Origin: Manduca sexta
Lineage: Eukaryota; Arthropoda; Insecta; Lepidoptera; Sphingidae
Direction of reading: 5' to 3'
Length of the DNA stretch: 64,000 nucleotides
Assembly (NCBI RefSeq): GCF_014839805.1
Contig: NC_051131.1
Location: forward strand, 12,016,913-12,080,912
Shown here one piece after another: positions 24,406 to 37,622 of the stretch (positions are counted from its first letter, which is position 1; the number at the start of each line of letters is the position of its first letter). The notes beneath the pieces were generated by a model that was not told the origin of the DNA, ran no database searches, and worked only from the letters and a program-made list of their open reading frames with translations. The translations under genes and the position numbers were made by a program.

Positions 24406-27400
24406 TCTGAGATGCACAGAAAAATATTAACCCTGTGAACACTGTCTCATTGATAAAAATGAGTTGTGACTTGTTTGAATTCTTGGTGGAGTCTCCTGTG
24501 CACATCGAATTATTGATGGCCTTCATTCGATAGGAGAATTTATGCTTATTGTATTATAAAATACCATACTTATAATAATAATTACACACACTTTTATTAC
24601 CAGGAAAGTTGGTGCATCACATGGTAGAATATTTTAATGGAACATTATAGTTAAATTTTATGACTTTGGTCTTTAATATCATAACAAATGATTGCACCGC
24701 AATATGATAGCCAATATATTACCTTTAAACCCTGCAATCGGTTGCATAAATCATTTTTATGATTCCTACTCACAATTATAAAACTTCAAACGTCCGTTTG
24801 TAGTGAAAAATCTAATTATACTAGTGCGCAACGTTCAGACAAATAAAACACTTGAAATTCAACGCGGCATGTTATCATACAAATATGTTCAAACACATTT
24901 GAAACATGTGCGAATGTGGTTTCAAGACATATTTATGTAGACATATTTTAATGTGAAGAGTCAAATGCCAGATCCCTTCGTCATGAACCGATAAAATCTG
25001 AACGGAAACTTGGACTATGATAAAATCTATGATTTAACGTGAGGCAACAATCATGATTCACCAATAATTTCGTTTGTTCAAGCAAAAATAAATTTCACGA
25101 AATAGTTTATAATCCATCACAATCAAATTGCATATTTTCATTTGAGAATACAAAAAGCTCGATGCAGCTTTCATCCATCATACAATGCACTCAGAACGTG
25201 AAAAATCATTTTCAGTCTATTCACTCGCGATATTAAGCGGAGACTACACACAATGTGAAAAATAATGAAAACCCCTAGAGATATATTTTCAAAGAAACTA
25301 CATCTCGTTTTGTAAGGAAGGTATAGAAGACGTGACGCGTGTTACGTAGAGAGCTTTTGTAACGCACTAGACTGTAGGAAGACATCAGGGCTACATTGAG
25401 GGCGTGTTTGCGTCACACGCAGTTGGAAAATTGAGGAAGAGCGTAGACAGTCAAACTTTTTATTGGCATTATGATGACGTCACATCTAATAGTTCACGAT
25501 TTCTTATTGTTGATTGATAAACCGATGCAGTGCTTGCAACAAATACAGGAATTTATTTATTTCAGAAAATTGTTAAATGTAAAAGTGAATTACAATGTTG
25601 ATATTTATTTATTTTAGTTTGCCAACAATTGTAAAAGATCTACAAAAATAAAAAACATATACACTAGTTTAGTATAGGTTGCATAACCAATTACAAGCAA
25701 TAATAGAATGCAAATAATACGAATAATATAAAATAATCTTATATGTGGGAATCCAAAAAATACCATCAATAATTTAAACAACACAATTCCCATACCGCTT
25801 TTCATCACAAACCATCCGTAGTCATTTAGTATTTACAACACAAAAGTGGTTTATCTAAACACCCGTGAAGTTTCGTACGAAGATTATTCTGGTTTACACA
25901 CCATCCGCCATCGACAATAAAAAATTGTTACGCAAACATGTACGTTCATGATGTAACTCAAGTATTACGGTCAATGTCGTAGGTGCGTGGGACCGCCGGG
26001 ACAATGGGTTGGGGTTTTGTTATTGTTAGAGGTCATTTTCCCGTCTTAAGTCACACGATGCTATCCGAAAATAGCCGATTGCATTCGATGATATGGGGTC
26101 GTTGAGGCTTTGTGTGATGGTTGTCATGGTTGGTTTTAGTAAGGTCTATTTCTGCAGGAATGTATATGATAGTAGTAATGAATTAAAAGATACCTAAGTG
26201 TTATATGGCTTCAGGGTATACACTAAGGTGATTGCCGAACTTCACCTAATTTAATTTCTCATTACATTCTCATACCAAAACATCGAACCAGATCCAAAAT
26301 GTTTTCACAATTATTGACTTTCATAAAAGAAACGTATAAAGTTAACAGTAAGCTATTTAATTTATGTTTGAGTCATATTTAAAAATGGTCGAAGTCGATT
26401 CCACAGATTTTCGATATAAACATACACTTTAAGCTGTAGAAGGTTCTGGTAATCATTTTTAATGACCAGATAACAAACGAATATTCAAATATTTTCTGAT
26501 TTATATCATAAAGACGTTGTAAGACGGAAAAATGCACTCGTAACTAAAATAATTCCCCTTGAATATGAAAGATTAGCACTTGATTAATGACTTTACGGTA
26601 GCTTTTCGTTTATAATGGTAATTGAATGAAGTAACGCTCATATATACTTAAGCCATTGCGTAATGATTTAAGAGAAAATAAAGATAGACAAAGTGATTCT
26701 TTGAGATTAAGATGGGAAATATAATTTCGGAGCATTATTTTAACAAAAGAATTTAGCGTACGATTAGATTCATGAAATGGACTAAAGAAGCTAAGAATTG
26801 CTCTGATGATCGTCTTTTCGGGTTTCCTTTGGAAACTTACACTGTGTTTGAACGATACTCAGTAGAATGTTCGCTGACCTATAAATTACCCATTGATGGG
26901 CAAAAGCAGGATCTAATCCTACGCTTTAGGGGATTAGACTATCGCTAATAGCATTAATGAGAAGCAATGCAAATTAGCTTAAGTACTGAAAATGTTCCAC
27001 ACTCACGTTAATCACATATTTCATCTAAATCTACTTAATAGGCATAATATAAAATATCTAAAAATGAATCTCGCAGCTGTAATATTTAATACGTTATTAC
27101 ACTCGATGAGGGAACAATAAACAGCGCATAAACAAGGTTACATACAAATTTTCACGCCGACAGGATGTGGCGCCGATGACGTCACACGAGATGGTCTATT
27201 CAGCATCGCGATTTCATTATCCGAGGAGGCGATGATGCACGGCTAATTTTGTAAGGGAAGTGACGAATGCTCCGGTTTGACGTCGAGCCGCGTCATGCGA
27301 TTTTTTAATTCTTCGAGGCGCTGGCTCATCCGCGTCATAATCAAGGAGTATTGTTTCATTTAAGATTTTAGGTCATATTGTTACGAATATTTTAGTGTTA

Positions 27401-29357
27401 ATAAATAATGATATTTATACACATAGATCGCGATCGTGACGTCATTGCTGATAATGCGTTTCGACGGTTGTTTCTTAATCACATGTGATGTTACGTTTTT
27501 TAGTTGTTTGTGAATTTGAATATATTTTAATAATTATGAGATTTAGGTAAGTAATGCAACTGTTTTTGTATTAGTCCTCGCGATTGCACTCTACAGTCTT
27601 AAAAAGAAGCAGAAACTTTTTGTACCACAAGTACCTTATGAACACGATTGCTTATATGTCTTCCGAATAACCAGAAACTGCATCTTTACGCATCAAAAGA
27701 ACACAAAATATCCGTTACTATGCACATAGCACGCTCTGGACAAACGCCAAACATAAGAATACACATTTCAAACAAATCCAAACATCCGCTATACGAATAA
27801 CGCGAGAAAACTATCTTTCATACACACGTCCTGTTGCTAATTAGCTAAAAAACACTCACAATGTTTGTGTGCGATAGCAGTCAGCCGTGGAAATGTGTAC
27901 CAAGGTCGGCGATTATGCTGGATTTTTTTCTCTAGATTGGCGTGAGTCCAGATCGAGTGGTGTGGTGAGTTAGTGATATGTAGTACGTGGTTTAAGGGTG
28001 TGATTGAATGATTAGTAAATTCGTTTTGGGCTGGATTGAAGGAGGTCCCGAGCCGCGTGACGGCTTTTGTTTTTAGAGACGTGCGAAAGGTCATAGGAGA
28101 TAGAAGTAGGTTATATCTATATGTATAATTATTGGTAAAAAATATGTATTAACTTACGATCATACTCGTTTATAGGACAATAACTTCACGATAGAAATTA
28201 TGTCTATTTATAACCCTTTTTACATATGATTTGCGATAAATTTTAATCAAATAATTTCACGCTTTTATATTTATTTCTATTACTTCCAATTAATGCACGC
28301 AACATTAATTATAAAGTACAAAAATAAACAAACTTACTTGCGTTAACACATCAGCACGCGATAAACACTTCGGCATCTCATCGTTTAACAACAAACAAAA
28401 AAAGCAATACGGCATAAATTAATGCAAATATTTTTAAAGGCGCGATGAAATTGGCATAATACGGCATTCACGCGTTACATCGGCTCTATGCGAGTTTATT
28501 ATTTAATTTACATTTGTCTACGACGGCTGGCGCCATATAATTTATCTATTGTTTTAGAAATCTGTGTCGTGACGTATGGTAGTTATTATTTAGCGGCATA
28601 GAGCAGATTGTGGATTTGTGTTCCAACATGGATCTATATGAAGTTTATTGTTTATTCTAAATCTGTAATTAATCGGAATTCTTATGTTAAGTGAATACTC
28701 GCATTCGACAAATACAATTCTAGAAGTAAAGCATAAACATTTTTTATCCAGATGACCTTAATGCTGTATACAGTATATAGACAATATCCCAAGCGGAAAA
28801 CATCTTAAACCAAATTTTACGGAGAAAGGTTTATTCGTCGTATTTTTTTTTTTATGTCACTTGAGCGATAATTTTTACTCTATAGTTCCTTTTAAATTAT
28901 GATTTTTAAGTTCGATTTTGAATAGCTTCGAAACGGTACCATTTTTAATTAAATTGATATAGAACTTTGAACTTCGAAGATGCAGAGGGGATCTCCTAAA
29001 AATTAAGTAGGCTTTTGATAATTTTTGTGTTGGGTTCTTTACATAATTCCTTCCCAAGAAACAAACATCAATAACAATGAGTGGTCGGTCGATAGTAATT
29101 CAAAACAGCAGACGTTTATTTTCCTTTAATTCTCATTAAGAATTAGCATTTCAATTAATATGTAATTTTTTATATTTAGCACAATATAGAAAGATTTGCA
29201 TGTTAAAATTAATTAAGTTAGTAAATTAGCATTAGTTTGTTTAATAAATGCAAGTCAAAAATAGATTCAGACTATGGCACATACAAACAAGTTTCTAAAA
29301 TATTCATATTGATTTTGATGTGCAGCTTATATAATTTTTAGCTTTAAATAATTAAAG
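24406..29357. other. AT-rich sequence, no gene seen
   Basis: No coding region supported in about 5 kb. Less AT-biased patches at 27150-27340 (with two gacgtca words) and 28430-28560 look like unique sequence and could be regulatory. The frames at 25614-25808, 27837-28094 and 28875-29057 (minus) have no recognisable protein. The 27837-28094 frame contains SLKTKA, as does the 48148-48405 frame, which may hint at a shared degenerate repeat. Confidence 0.35.
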
Positions 29358-29367
29358 TTAAAAGCGG
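29358..29367 (+). repeat. SINE target-site duplication, left
   Basis: ttaaaagcgg, identical to 29694-29703. The last bases may also belong to the SINE 5' end, so the exact border is ambiguous by a few bases. Confidence 0.6.
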
Positions 29368-29693
29368 CGATAGCCCAGTTGGGTGTGGAACGGTCTGCCA
29401 AGACGAATGTCCGCAGGTTCAAATCCCAAGGGCACACACCTCTGACTTTTCTAAAAAATCATGTGTGTATTCTTTGTGAATTTATCGTTCGCTTTAACGG
29501 TGAAGGAAAACATCGTGAGGAAACCTGCACATCCGAGAAGTTCTCCATAGGAATTTCGAAGGTGTGTGAAGTCTACCAATCCGCACTAGGCCAGCGTGGT
29601 GGACTAAGGCCTAATCCCTCTCAGTAGTAGAGGAGGCCCGTGCTCAGCAGTGGGCAAGTATATAATACGGGGCTGATATTATTATTATTATTA
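29368..29693 (+). mobile_element. Metulj-type tRNA-derived SINE
   Basis: The head has an A box (tagcccagttgg, about 29371-29382) and a B box (ggttcaaatcc, about 29417-29427), the internal RNA polymerase III promoter of a tRNA-derived SINE. The body contains cacacacctctgacttttct, tgtgtattctttgtgaattt, ggtgaaggaaaacatcgtga, gccagcgtggtggactaagg and cagtgggcaagtatataata, the text I know from Metulj SINEs of Lepidoptera. It ends in an (ATT)n tail at about 29678-29696 and is flanked by 10-bp direct repeats. It appears full length. The 82-codon plus-strand frame inside it is incidental. Confidence 0.9.
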
Positions 29694-29696
29694 TTA
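29678..29696 (+). repeat. (ATT)n tail microsatellite
   Basis: Six ATT units at the 3' end of the SINE, the usual simple-repeat tail of this family. Confidence 0.85.
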
Positions 29697-29703
29697 AAAG
29701 CGG
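29694..29703 (+). repeat. SINE target-site duplication, right
   Basis: ttaaaagcgg directly after the (ATT)n tail, matching the left flank exactly. Confidence 0.6.
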
Positions 29704-30472
29704 ACTAATGGAGGATTATCTCAAACTATTTGTAAACATGATAACATACTTTTAAAGTATTGATTCACGATAGGTACTCAATAGATATGATATTTAAAAA
29801 GCGACCTAATTATTTGAAAAATGTCATCAAATATAAGCCGTCAAAAATACAAAACAAATTGTACTTCTAAAAGAAAAAAAAGTCTCCAGAAGCAATAACA
29901 CTGTAATAACGGAACATAAAATTTTAACACGTACATACTCAATAGCCATCCAAAAATGCCAATAAACTTTCTACATCACAACAAAAACACTCGGCGAAGT
30001 ACGTTGAAATTGTGGTCATAAAACAACTCGTAGCGAATACAACATTTTGTCGTAAAAGTGAAATGGTAGCCAGAATCAATACACATTTACTTAACGTGTT
30101 GTAACACAACACTAGCGCAACAGTCGTAAAAATTAACCGCACACGGTACAAAATCAACACGTTATGTCATTTGGCTGAGTTTTTATAATCTTATTAACGT
30201 CTCATTTATGTCGTTATGTAACATCATCGTGAAGGTGAAAACTCGAATATTAATGTTAATAGATATTTTATCGAAACATACATTTCTCTAATGTAACATG
30301 ATAATCGCCTTATCGGTCTACTGGTGGTGTATTTATAATGTGAAATTTTGAAAATAATTGACCATATTTGTATCTATACATTTTTGTGGTTAAAACATAA
30401 TTTACACTTAATTAAATTTTGACTATTAATAGGAAGTTTTCTTACAGTCTGTCAGTCAATCAGTCTTCCTTG
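29704..30472. other. AT-rich sequence, no gene seen
   Basis: No feature supported. Confidence 0.4.
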
Positions 30473-30658
30473 CAGGCAGTCACAAAATAAGCTGAACAAA
30501 TCCAAAATTTCAAATCACCTTTACACATATGTTTAATCGAAACATTTTTTTTTCTTTATGTGAAGTAAAGAAAATCCGTTTTATTTTATTTTTCTAAAAA
30601 GAAAATACATTATACAAAAACAAAAGTGTACAGCCGATTGGAAGTTTTGAATTTGTTT
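30473..30658. mobile_element. TA-type MITE (cagtcag family), copy 2
   Basis: The left end caggcagtcacaaaataagc, followed by gaacaaatccaaaatttcaa, matches the head of 54338-54599. Near the right end, aagttttgaatttgttta is the inverted complement of that subterminal block. The right terminus has decayed. Confidence 0.5.
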
Positions 30659-32616
30659 AGATACTTATGTGTGTATATTATAATAACAATATCATGAGCC
30701 GTAAAAAATCAGTAATAAAATTAAATTAATTTAACTTCCTCATGAAACAACACATCCCTATTTGGTGTGTTCCTCACATTGAATAGAACTCTGTAACTAA
30801 CGCGTCTCAACCACTTCTCTACTATGCTAATTTGAATGATTTATAAAGTAATTGGAACGTGAGAAGACATAATACGGCTACCTTTGATGTAGCAATAAAC
30901 ATGCGTCGTAAACATGAAAGCTCAGATAAAAGTAAAATTAGTATGATATAAAAAAATTAAGGAGCATTGGAATGATGAAGTTTCGGCCCCGGTTGGTGAA
31001 CAACTAAATGCTAAACACTTAATCATATTATGATATGATGTTGATGGTAATAATAAATCATATTATTATAGGATATAGATATAAAAACTCTTCAAAATTC
31101 TATAGACGATTGCGGAATAAATTTTGATGGTGTATTTATGAGTTTGTGAGGTAAACTGAGCGCTAAATTTTATAGTAACTGGCCTATTTAGCACTATTTC
31201 GAAATAACTGGTTCGAACTTTGCATAGAGAAATATACTGTCAGGGGCCTTTATTCCGTCTGTTGGTGCATATGCGTATTTTTGCAAATACGGGCGTCCTA
31301 ATCAGAGGACTGTTGTGATATCCGTTTTGGTAAGGTAAGTATGTTCTTGACCTTTTTACCTACATGGTTATCGAAGCAGTCCTTCAAAAACACGGATTCG
31401 CATTATTGGTGGAATTGGGCACCCTGATTTTACAAAATTTCGTCAGGGAACGCAAATCTCTCGGCTCTAGTATACACGGCATAAAACTTACACCATATTG
31501 ATTGCTATATCTACTTTTTAACAATCATGTAGTTAAACCTTGTTTCTCTGGCACTTTTAATTTTTTATCTATGTAATAATGTATGATTGATTCTAAACCT
31601 AATAAATAAATACTATAAGGTCAGTTATAGTATATTATATTGTATATTAGACAAATAACATTATATCCTTAAAATAACAGCGCAGTTTCACCTTCATCCA
31701 TTACATAAACATACATCTGTTTCATTACACACAATAAAATAAAAAGTAACATTTACAACGCAAACATGAGTTATTCGAGACATTCGATGTTTTATCGGCC
31801 ATTTGAATTATTTACGCCGATCCCATGCGGACCTACCTACGCCGTTTTAAATATAAATATGTCTTAATCCCCAAATGCCGTGGGATTGATGGAAGTTTAC
31901 ATTTTTGAATAATTGTAGAGATGAAAATTGTTTTAATCACGTGCTTTCTTACGTGTGACTGAACTTCTTAGAGCGGTAGGAAAATGGATATTAATTTTAA
32001 TTATTATTGAGACAACTTTTTAATTAAATTATGGATATTGTAGTCAACATGATTAGATCACGCAGTTATAAAGGTAGAGCGAAGAACACGGAAAAACTTT
32101 CAACGTCCATGATTACTTAAATTTAGATTACTTAAATGAGCTCTTAAATCATAATCATACAAAAAGACAGAACAAAATCAACTTTACCTCGCAATGAAGA
32201 TGTTTTACGATCTTTTATCAAGGAACGGCTTGAAAACCTTCATATCATCGACCGCAATTGGAAGTTTTTTCTCACATAAGAAACATAATAGCCAATTGTC
32301 TTCCACGTTAACAAGAGTATAGAGTAATACGCAGCTAACGAACAAACTGACACGTATCATTGATAACACCACTGTATTACCGCACTTCATGTAAGGTAAA
32401 CGCACCAACCTCTGTCACGTGTTAATAATGATTTGTTATTTCACCCCGGGTGAATTGTGACGCCATCTGTCGGAAAAGACGTTTATTTAAACACCCTTAT
32501 CGCTTTACAAATAAAGTTGTTTTTCATTTTGTAACGAAACTTATTTAAGTGTCAGCAAAGCACACACGCTCGCCTATTATAGCTAATCCGGTGGCCGGTA
32601 ATAGGCAGTGGCAACT
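30659..32616. other. No gene seen
   Basis: AT-rich. The stretch 31230-31480 (ggggcctttattccgtctgt and following) has a repeat-like look, but I have no second copy in the window to confirm it. Confidence 0.35.
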
Positions 32617-32915
32617 TTACTTCAGTCCTGATTGATGGATAGAGTGACAGGCGAAACCAGGTGTATTGGCGCGGAGAAGGTTTCTATAGAAAATATGTGA
32701 GGTAATAATTGTTTCTGCAACGTTGTGGCAGCCGGCTTGATGATAAAATATCGGCGGCCGGTGACGTTTACGAGGTCTTTCACCACATAAACTCTGCTGA
32801 TACCAAACTGTGGAATACGAAATTTTACGGAAGTTAAATAATGAATACATTTGTTTGTTGCGCTGTTGATAGAAATGTGCGGTTGAAGTTTGTTGAAATG
32901 TTTTACGAAGCACAA
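32617..32915 (-). CDS. Unrecognised minus-strand open frame, possibly spurious
   Basis: Two minus-strand frames overlap here (98 and 97 codons). The one from the ATG at 32913-32915 reads ...RVYVVKDLVNVTGRRYFI... and ends in TLSINQD at the stop at 32622-32624. In its second half the codons show some purine-first bias (gtg gtg aaa gac ... gta aac gtc acc ggc), and the patch is less AT-rich than its flanks. Possible splice acceptors (ccacag, atcagcag) lie inside it on the minus strand. I recognise no domain and cannot decide between an exon, a degenerate mobile-element protein and chance. The competing frame on the same strand lowers confidence. Confidence 0.15.
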
Positions 32916-35479
32916 AATTAACCAGTTTATTTTACGTACTCAGTTTATTCTGATTCCAATTTAAGTGTCCGTATCACAATTACGAGCACACACAGGGAAC
33001 AAAATATTTTTGTGAGTTCAACAATTACGAAAGACGAAAACAAAGTGATTATACTTAATTATCACGCGGACACAAGCTAATCTTTATTACCGAACAAACA
33101 TAAACAAACATGATCTTTAACATTTGTTTACATGTTTCATTCATAACGAAAAACATTTAAATATCTTAAAGCGATCAATTCCAATCATAAATGAAATAAA
33201 TATTATAATTAAACGGCAAACAAAAAGTGGAACCTTATCGTCGTATCGGATTGGATTGACGTCAAAATATTGTTGATACAGTCGCGTCGAATGTGGGATG
33301 GTGTGGTGCAAGTGGGTATGATAGAAAGCTAATCTGCACTATCAATCGAAAACGTAGCGAAGAGACATGATTTTCCTGGCGCGAGTCACGAGCGCAAGCG
33401 ATTCGTTTAATTTTTTTATTTTTTTAATGGAATACTGAATACACTGGATTTCATGTTAAACGTATTGCAATTAAAATTTAATTTCAACAAACACCTTTCT
33501 CTAGCAAGCCTCTATTCCAGATTTTTCTGTATGCACAGTAGTTAGGTGCAGAATATATTCTTCTACCTTAGTGATGCAATTAAGTAATCTATATTTATTC
33601 TATTCAAGGTGCTTGTTATTTTAGTTTTGGAAGAGATGTCGGTTTATCAAACACTTAAAATAGATTCAGCGCATACGTAATATTAATGCAACGTTACTGC
33701 ACAATGCCTGGATAACTTCATTAAACATAAACAATCAAATCACGACCTTGCACTATTTATATATTAGCCAAACGTTATCGTCAAGAGCTGGTGTAGAATC
33801 CAGTTCATTTATAATCATGAAATATGGTCTACATATATGAATAAACCCAGAACCAACTTCAATTGTTTGGATAATTTTAACACATAATTATGTTACCATT
33901 TTCGAATAAAATAGTATTAATATTATGACGTACGTCAAAATCATTATTTAACAAAAATGCGTCGGCTAGAATCCTGCTTCTCTTAAAGCCACTAAACGTA
34001 GTATTTAGTTCCAAACAATATCAATACATACTGCCATAGATGTATAACCTAACAATTCCTCAATAACGTACAATTTGCCACGGATCAAGGACACACGCCG
34101 AGCTCTCATTGCTCGGCGCATGTTTAGATGGAAAGTAGGTCGGATGTGTGCGTCAGACGTTGTGCCTTTTACCCTATACGGCGCGATAGTTTCCGATAAT
34201 CGACCGACGGCCAGCCACCGGGCCAGCGGGAAACTCGATCAAAAAGAATTAAAATGTCCATGACCGGCAGCGATCAAAAAGGCCGGTATGTGCCAGCATT
34301 TTGACATAAAAAATCGTACATTTTCAGCCCAGATTTACAGCGGATTTTTTTAACAGATTATAGTGTCAGTGGTGAATTATATGTAGCTACCATATTTAAT
34401 TAATTGTGTATATAATTACAAAGAGATTCCAATGTTTTATATGTATAAAGTTAATAAGTGGCCGTCCATGTATCGTGATTGACATTATAGAGATGAAATT
34501 TTATTATTTTCACCAAATAATTTCGTCAAAATTATTGCAGAAAAAAATGCAAACAAATATGTTTAAAGTTCAGGGTCCCTTGTTTAATATAGATCCCGAA
34601 CTCTTCAAATATGTTGCTTACATAAATACCACCTCCTTTAAAGTAATCTTGTAGTATCGATTCAATCAAGAGAAATTGAATTTCCCCCGATACCAATAAC
34701 ATATCTTAATCTTAGTTGTAAATTAGTCACGAGCTAATGCGCGTGGGAAGTTATCGACAAAATATTTTTATAATAATAAATTTATAACTTCATTAGCGGG
34801 AGACTTAACGAGACGGTTTTTTTTTACGTCGGATTATCATATTAATAACCATTTGCCTTATCTCCAAATGTTTTGATATGACAAGATGTTGAGCCGCGCG
34901 GATTTAAAATTATACTTTGTGCTAACATTCCTTTAAAAGATGTTTACGTTCTGTTAAATAATTTAGTGACTATGGAAAGAATAGACAATTAAGGTTAATT
35001 AGTTGTTCGAGTAAAGGGTTTATTTCTGCAGATTACGAACATGTTAAACTATATACATAGTTATATCTTACAGAGATGTTATGTAATAATTCGAATAAAT
35101 ATCAAATATTACATTTCCATTTCAATACAGTGGTTCCTTCCGTATTTTCACGAATGTAAAATTATTTCTATTCATAATTGAACATCTCACTTGTATTAAA
35201 CGTAATTAATGTATGCAATAAATAATTATTACATTATACAAAGTGTTAGAAATGCAATAATAGATTATAATCGTCATAAATATAATGATAAACGTTTATC
35301 TGCAACAGGAAATTGACTATTTCTATAAAGCCATTAATTTCAAACCAACATCTAGCGGTGCTGCGTTATCAGGTCCCAGTTTTACTTATTTAGCAATACT
35401 TAATTGGTCAAAACGTTTAACCTTTACAAACAACTATGAAAATTCAATTTGCTTTATATAAGATACATAACGAGATATA
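32916..35479. other. No gene; CpG patch at 34080-34290
   Basis: Mostly AT-rich. A CpG-rich patch at 34080-34290 includes a perfect 8-bp stem (cgccgagc at 34096, gctcggcg at 34111) with a 7-base loop. The 62-codon frame there shows no domain. No other feature supported. Confidence 0.35.
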
Positions 35480-35780
35480 GAAACGCGTATTGTGCCCGCC
35501 GGTTGCGAAACTTCGATTTTGGCGTTCGTTTATCAAATTGAAATAGAGCCGGCGATACGAGCTCGGTTTTGTAATGGAACGGAGCGGTAATCGAGAGAAC
35601 AAATGGTGTCGAGAAAAACAACTTTATTCAGGGCAATTACGATCGCACCATGTATATACGTGAGTGTAAATCGCTTCGAGACACCGAGAATTAACGAGCG
35701 TTCGATTAATTAATGGCCGGCGCGTATCGATATTTTGCGCGGGTGAGACGTTTTACAACACTATCTGCGGATTTGGCGCG
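35480..35780. other. Unique GC-elevated patch, possible regulatory DNA
   Basis: About 300 bp of balanced composition with many CpG words and homeodomain-like sites (ttcgattaattaatgg at 35701), and no long open frame. Its look is that of a conserved non-coding element near a developmental gene, but I cannot test conservation. No repeat copy elsewhere in the window. Confidence 0.25.
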
Positions 35781-35929
35781 ACCGAATGGTTGACAATAAA
35801 ATTGCTGTGCCAACTTAACTTTTTTATGACGGTTTTTCAATTAAATTTATGCTTATGGATTCGGATACATTTTAACAGAATTGTTCTTCATATTTGGTGG
35901 TTAAGGAAGATAACAGATTTAATCGATTC

Positions 35930-36080
35930 ATTTCTTTAGATCTTGTTTGTATCTCGTTAATTAGAATAAATAAATACATTAGTTTAATTATTTCTTATGT
36001 TTACGTGAATGTTAGACATTGAAATAAAACAATTTTACCGATTTTATAGCGGTTTTGTATATTGGCCTTCGTAGCCCGGG
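35930..36080 (+). repeat. Foldback-family end ('gttagacattgaaataaaac')
   Basis: The order tagatcttgtttgta, atttcttatgtttacgtgaa, gttagacattgaaataaaac, gattttatagcggttttgta matches the left flank and arm of the element at 44999-45288 and, inverted, the right side of 57325-57450. The second arm is absent, so this is a partial copy. Confidence 0.5.
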
Positions 36081-36796
36081 GGAGGTGGAGTTATATATCG
36101 TCCAAAAAGTCAAAGTTACAATATCTACCTACATTTTACAATTATACAGATTCTACATTAGTTCCCAAATAATAATTAATGTAAACATCACTCGCCACAT
36201 AAAAATGTTAAAGTAATCTAGATTTCTAAAAACGTGAAATTATTTTCAGATCGTATATCACAGATAAACGTTAGGTCATACAGATAACTTATAACAGCTA
36301 GCTCCATCACACTGCACGTTATTCAAGCCGTCACCTTGTCGCAGTGCTTATAAATTGCACCACTACCGTACAAGGAGCATAAAAAAACATATACCTCCAT
36401 CCTCCGAAGCGAATACGACAAGAAATATCCCATAATTAATTCTCCACTGACGACATTTTTATGAAACGGAACGACTAGGTAGTAAAAAAAAAAGAAATAA
36501 TGTTCGGCTGTACAGCGGTATACCTTTGCAAAAACTTCGATAAAAAAACATGACAGATCATGATGTTCTTACGAGTTACGAGTTAATTAATTGTTATACT
36601 TTATTATGATGTGTAAAAATAGAATGATTGATTACTAAGATAATGGCTTGCGATTAGTGCGATTTTTTTGTAGAGTTGTATTTATGCATGACTATTACTT
36701 GTACATAGTTATTAGATATATTAATCACACTTAATAATAAATTTAGATATAGCAAGATAAGTTCTAAATAAAAAAAAAATAGTATAATTGTTTCAG
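36081..36796. other. AT-rich sequence, no gene seen
   Basis: No feature supported. Confidence 0.4.
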
Positions 36797-36846
36797 ATTG
36801 CTCTTTAAGCTCCGTGTAGCTTAAAGAGCAATGGTTCATGAACCAT
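36797..36846. repeat. Perfect hairpin plus adjoining palindrome
   Basis: attgctctttaagct at 36797-36811 pairs perfectly with agcttaaagagcaat at 36818-36832 around the loop ccgtgt. It runs directly into a second perfect palindrome, atggttcatgaaccat (36831-36846). No U-tract or coding context identifies a function, and it is not the histone mRNA stem-loop. Confidence 0.7.
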
Positions 36847-36879
36847 CAAGGAGGATTGTAAAATATTTTTTAAGTATAT

Positions 36880-37060
36880 TTGAGGATGAGAAAACTCTTC
36901 AAACATGTGATTAGGTTTTCACGAAATAAGCGATCGGTTTCGTTCTGATACCTAACCGAAGAATTTTAAATATTATCCAAAGTTCGCTGGTTCATATCCG
37001 GCTCGAAGGACCAAACATTATGATGGTTATAAAACCAATGTTACAAACGCGGAATCATCC
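36880..37060. repeat. Possible SINE relic with B-box-like word
   Basis: ctggttcatatccggctcga near 36988 resembles a degenerate RNA polymerase III B box. The surrounding text has a repeat-like look, but no complete SINE structure is visible. Confidence 0.25.
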
Positions 37061-37444
37061 AATACCCTAACGGTAACCACTGTCTCGTAACTGTTCCCTC
37101 GGATTATAGGCTGGCTAATAATTACAGAGGCAAACGTTAACGCACGCGTTGCGCGGAAGCCGCCTGATTAACAATTGTTTACTAACCATTGTATCTACCA
37201 CGGAATGTATTTCTCATGAAAGAAAAGTGCCATGTTACACGATAAAACACCAATTATATAGACGTGATTAATAATAATTTATTATGATACTGGTTCATTT
37301 CACAAGCCAGGTAATTAAACGAATGGATAGGCACATACGATGTCTTGATCCCACCCTAGGACTCAAAAATTATATGTAGCTGGCTTCATGGAACCGCGAA
37401 GATATTTCCTTTGTTAATCCTGGTATAATTAATTTATACTTATA
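37061..37444. other. No gene seen
   Basis: AT-rich, no feature supported. Confidence 0.4.
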
Positions 37445-37622
37445 TACAAAAATGTAGAGTTTTTTTATTTGTTGGAATGAGTTAATCTCAATAACTACTA
37501 GACAGATTTGAATTATTTTCACTAATCAGAAGCTATATCACTCCCGAGTGCTCTAGGTTACTTTTTATACCGGAATTCTTTTTCACGCGAAGGAAGCCGC
37601 CGGCAAAAGCTAGTATCAGATA
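37445..37622 (+). repeat. Dispersed 'aactcaaaaa...' repeat, copy 2
   Basis: Diverged copy: ttaatctcaataactactag, gacagatttgaatta, gctatatcactcccgagt, ggttactttttataccggaa, cgccggcaaaagctag. It follows the same order as 12258-12450 and 63385-63560. Confidence 0.4.

Noticed and set aside
23877..24417. Four frames of 63-84 codons on both strands
   Set aside because: They follow the tandem units of the insertion; unit spacings of 152 and 157 bp break any common frame.
29379..29627. 82-codon plus-strand frame
   Set aside because: It lies wholly inside the Metulj-type SINE, which is an RNA polymerase III transcript.
36797..36832. Intrinsic terminator or histone stem-loop
   Set aside because: Not a bacterial context, no U-tract, and the stem does not match the histone mRNA consensus.
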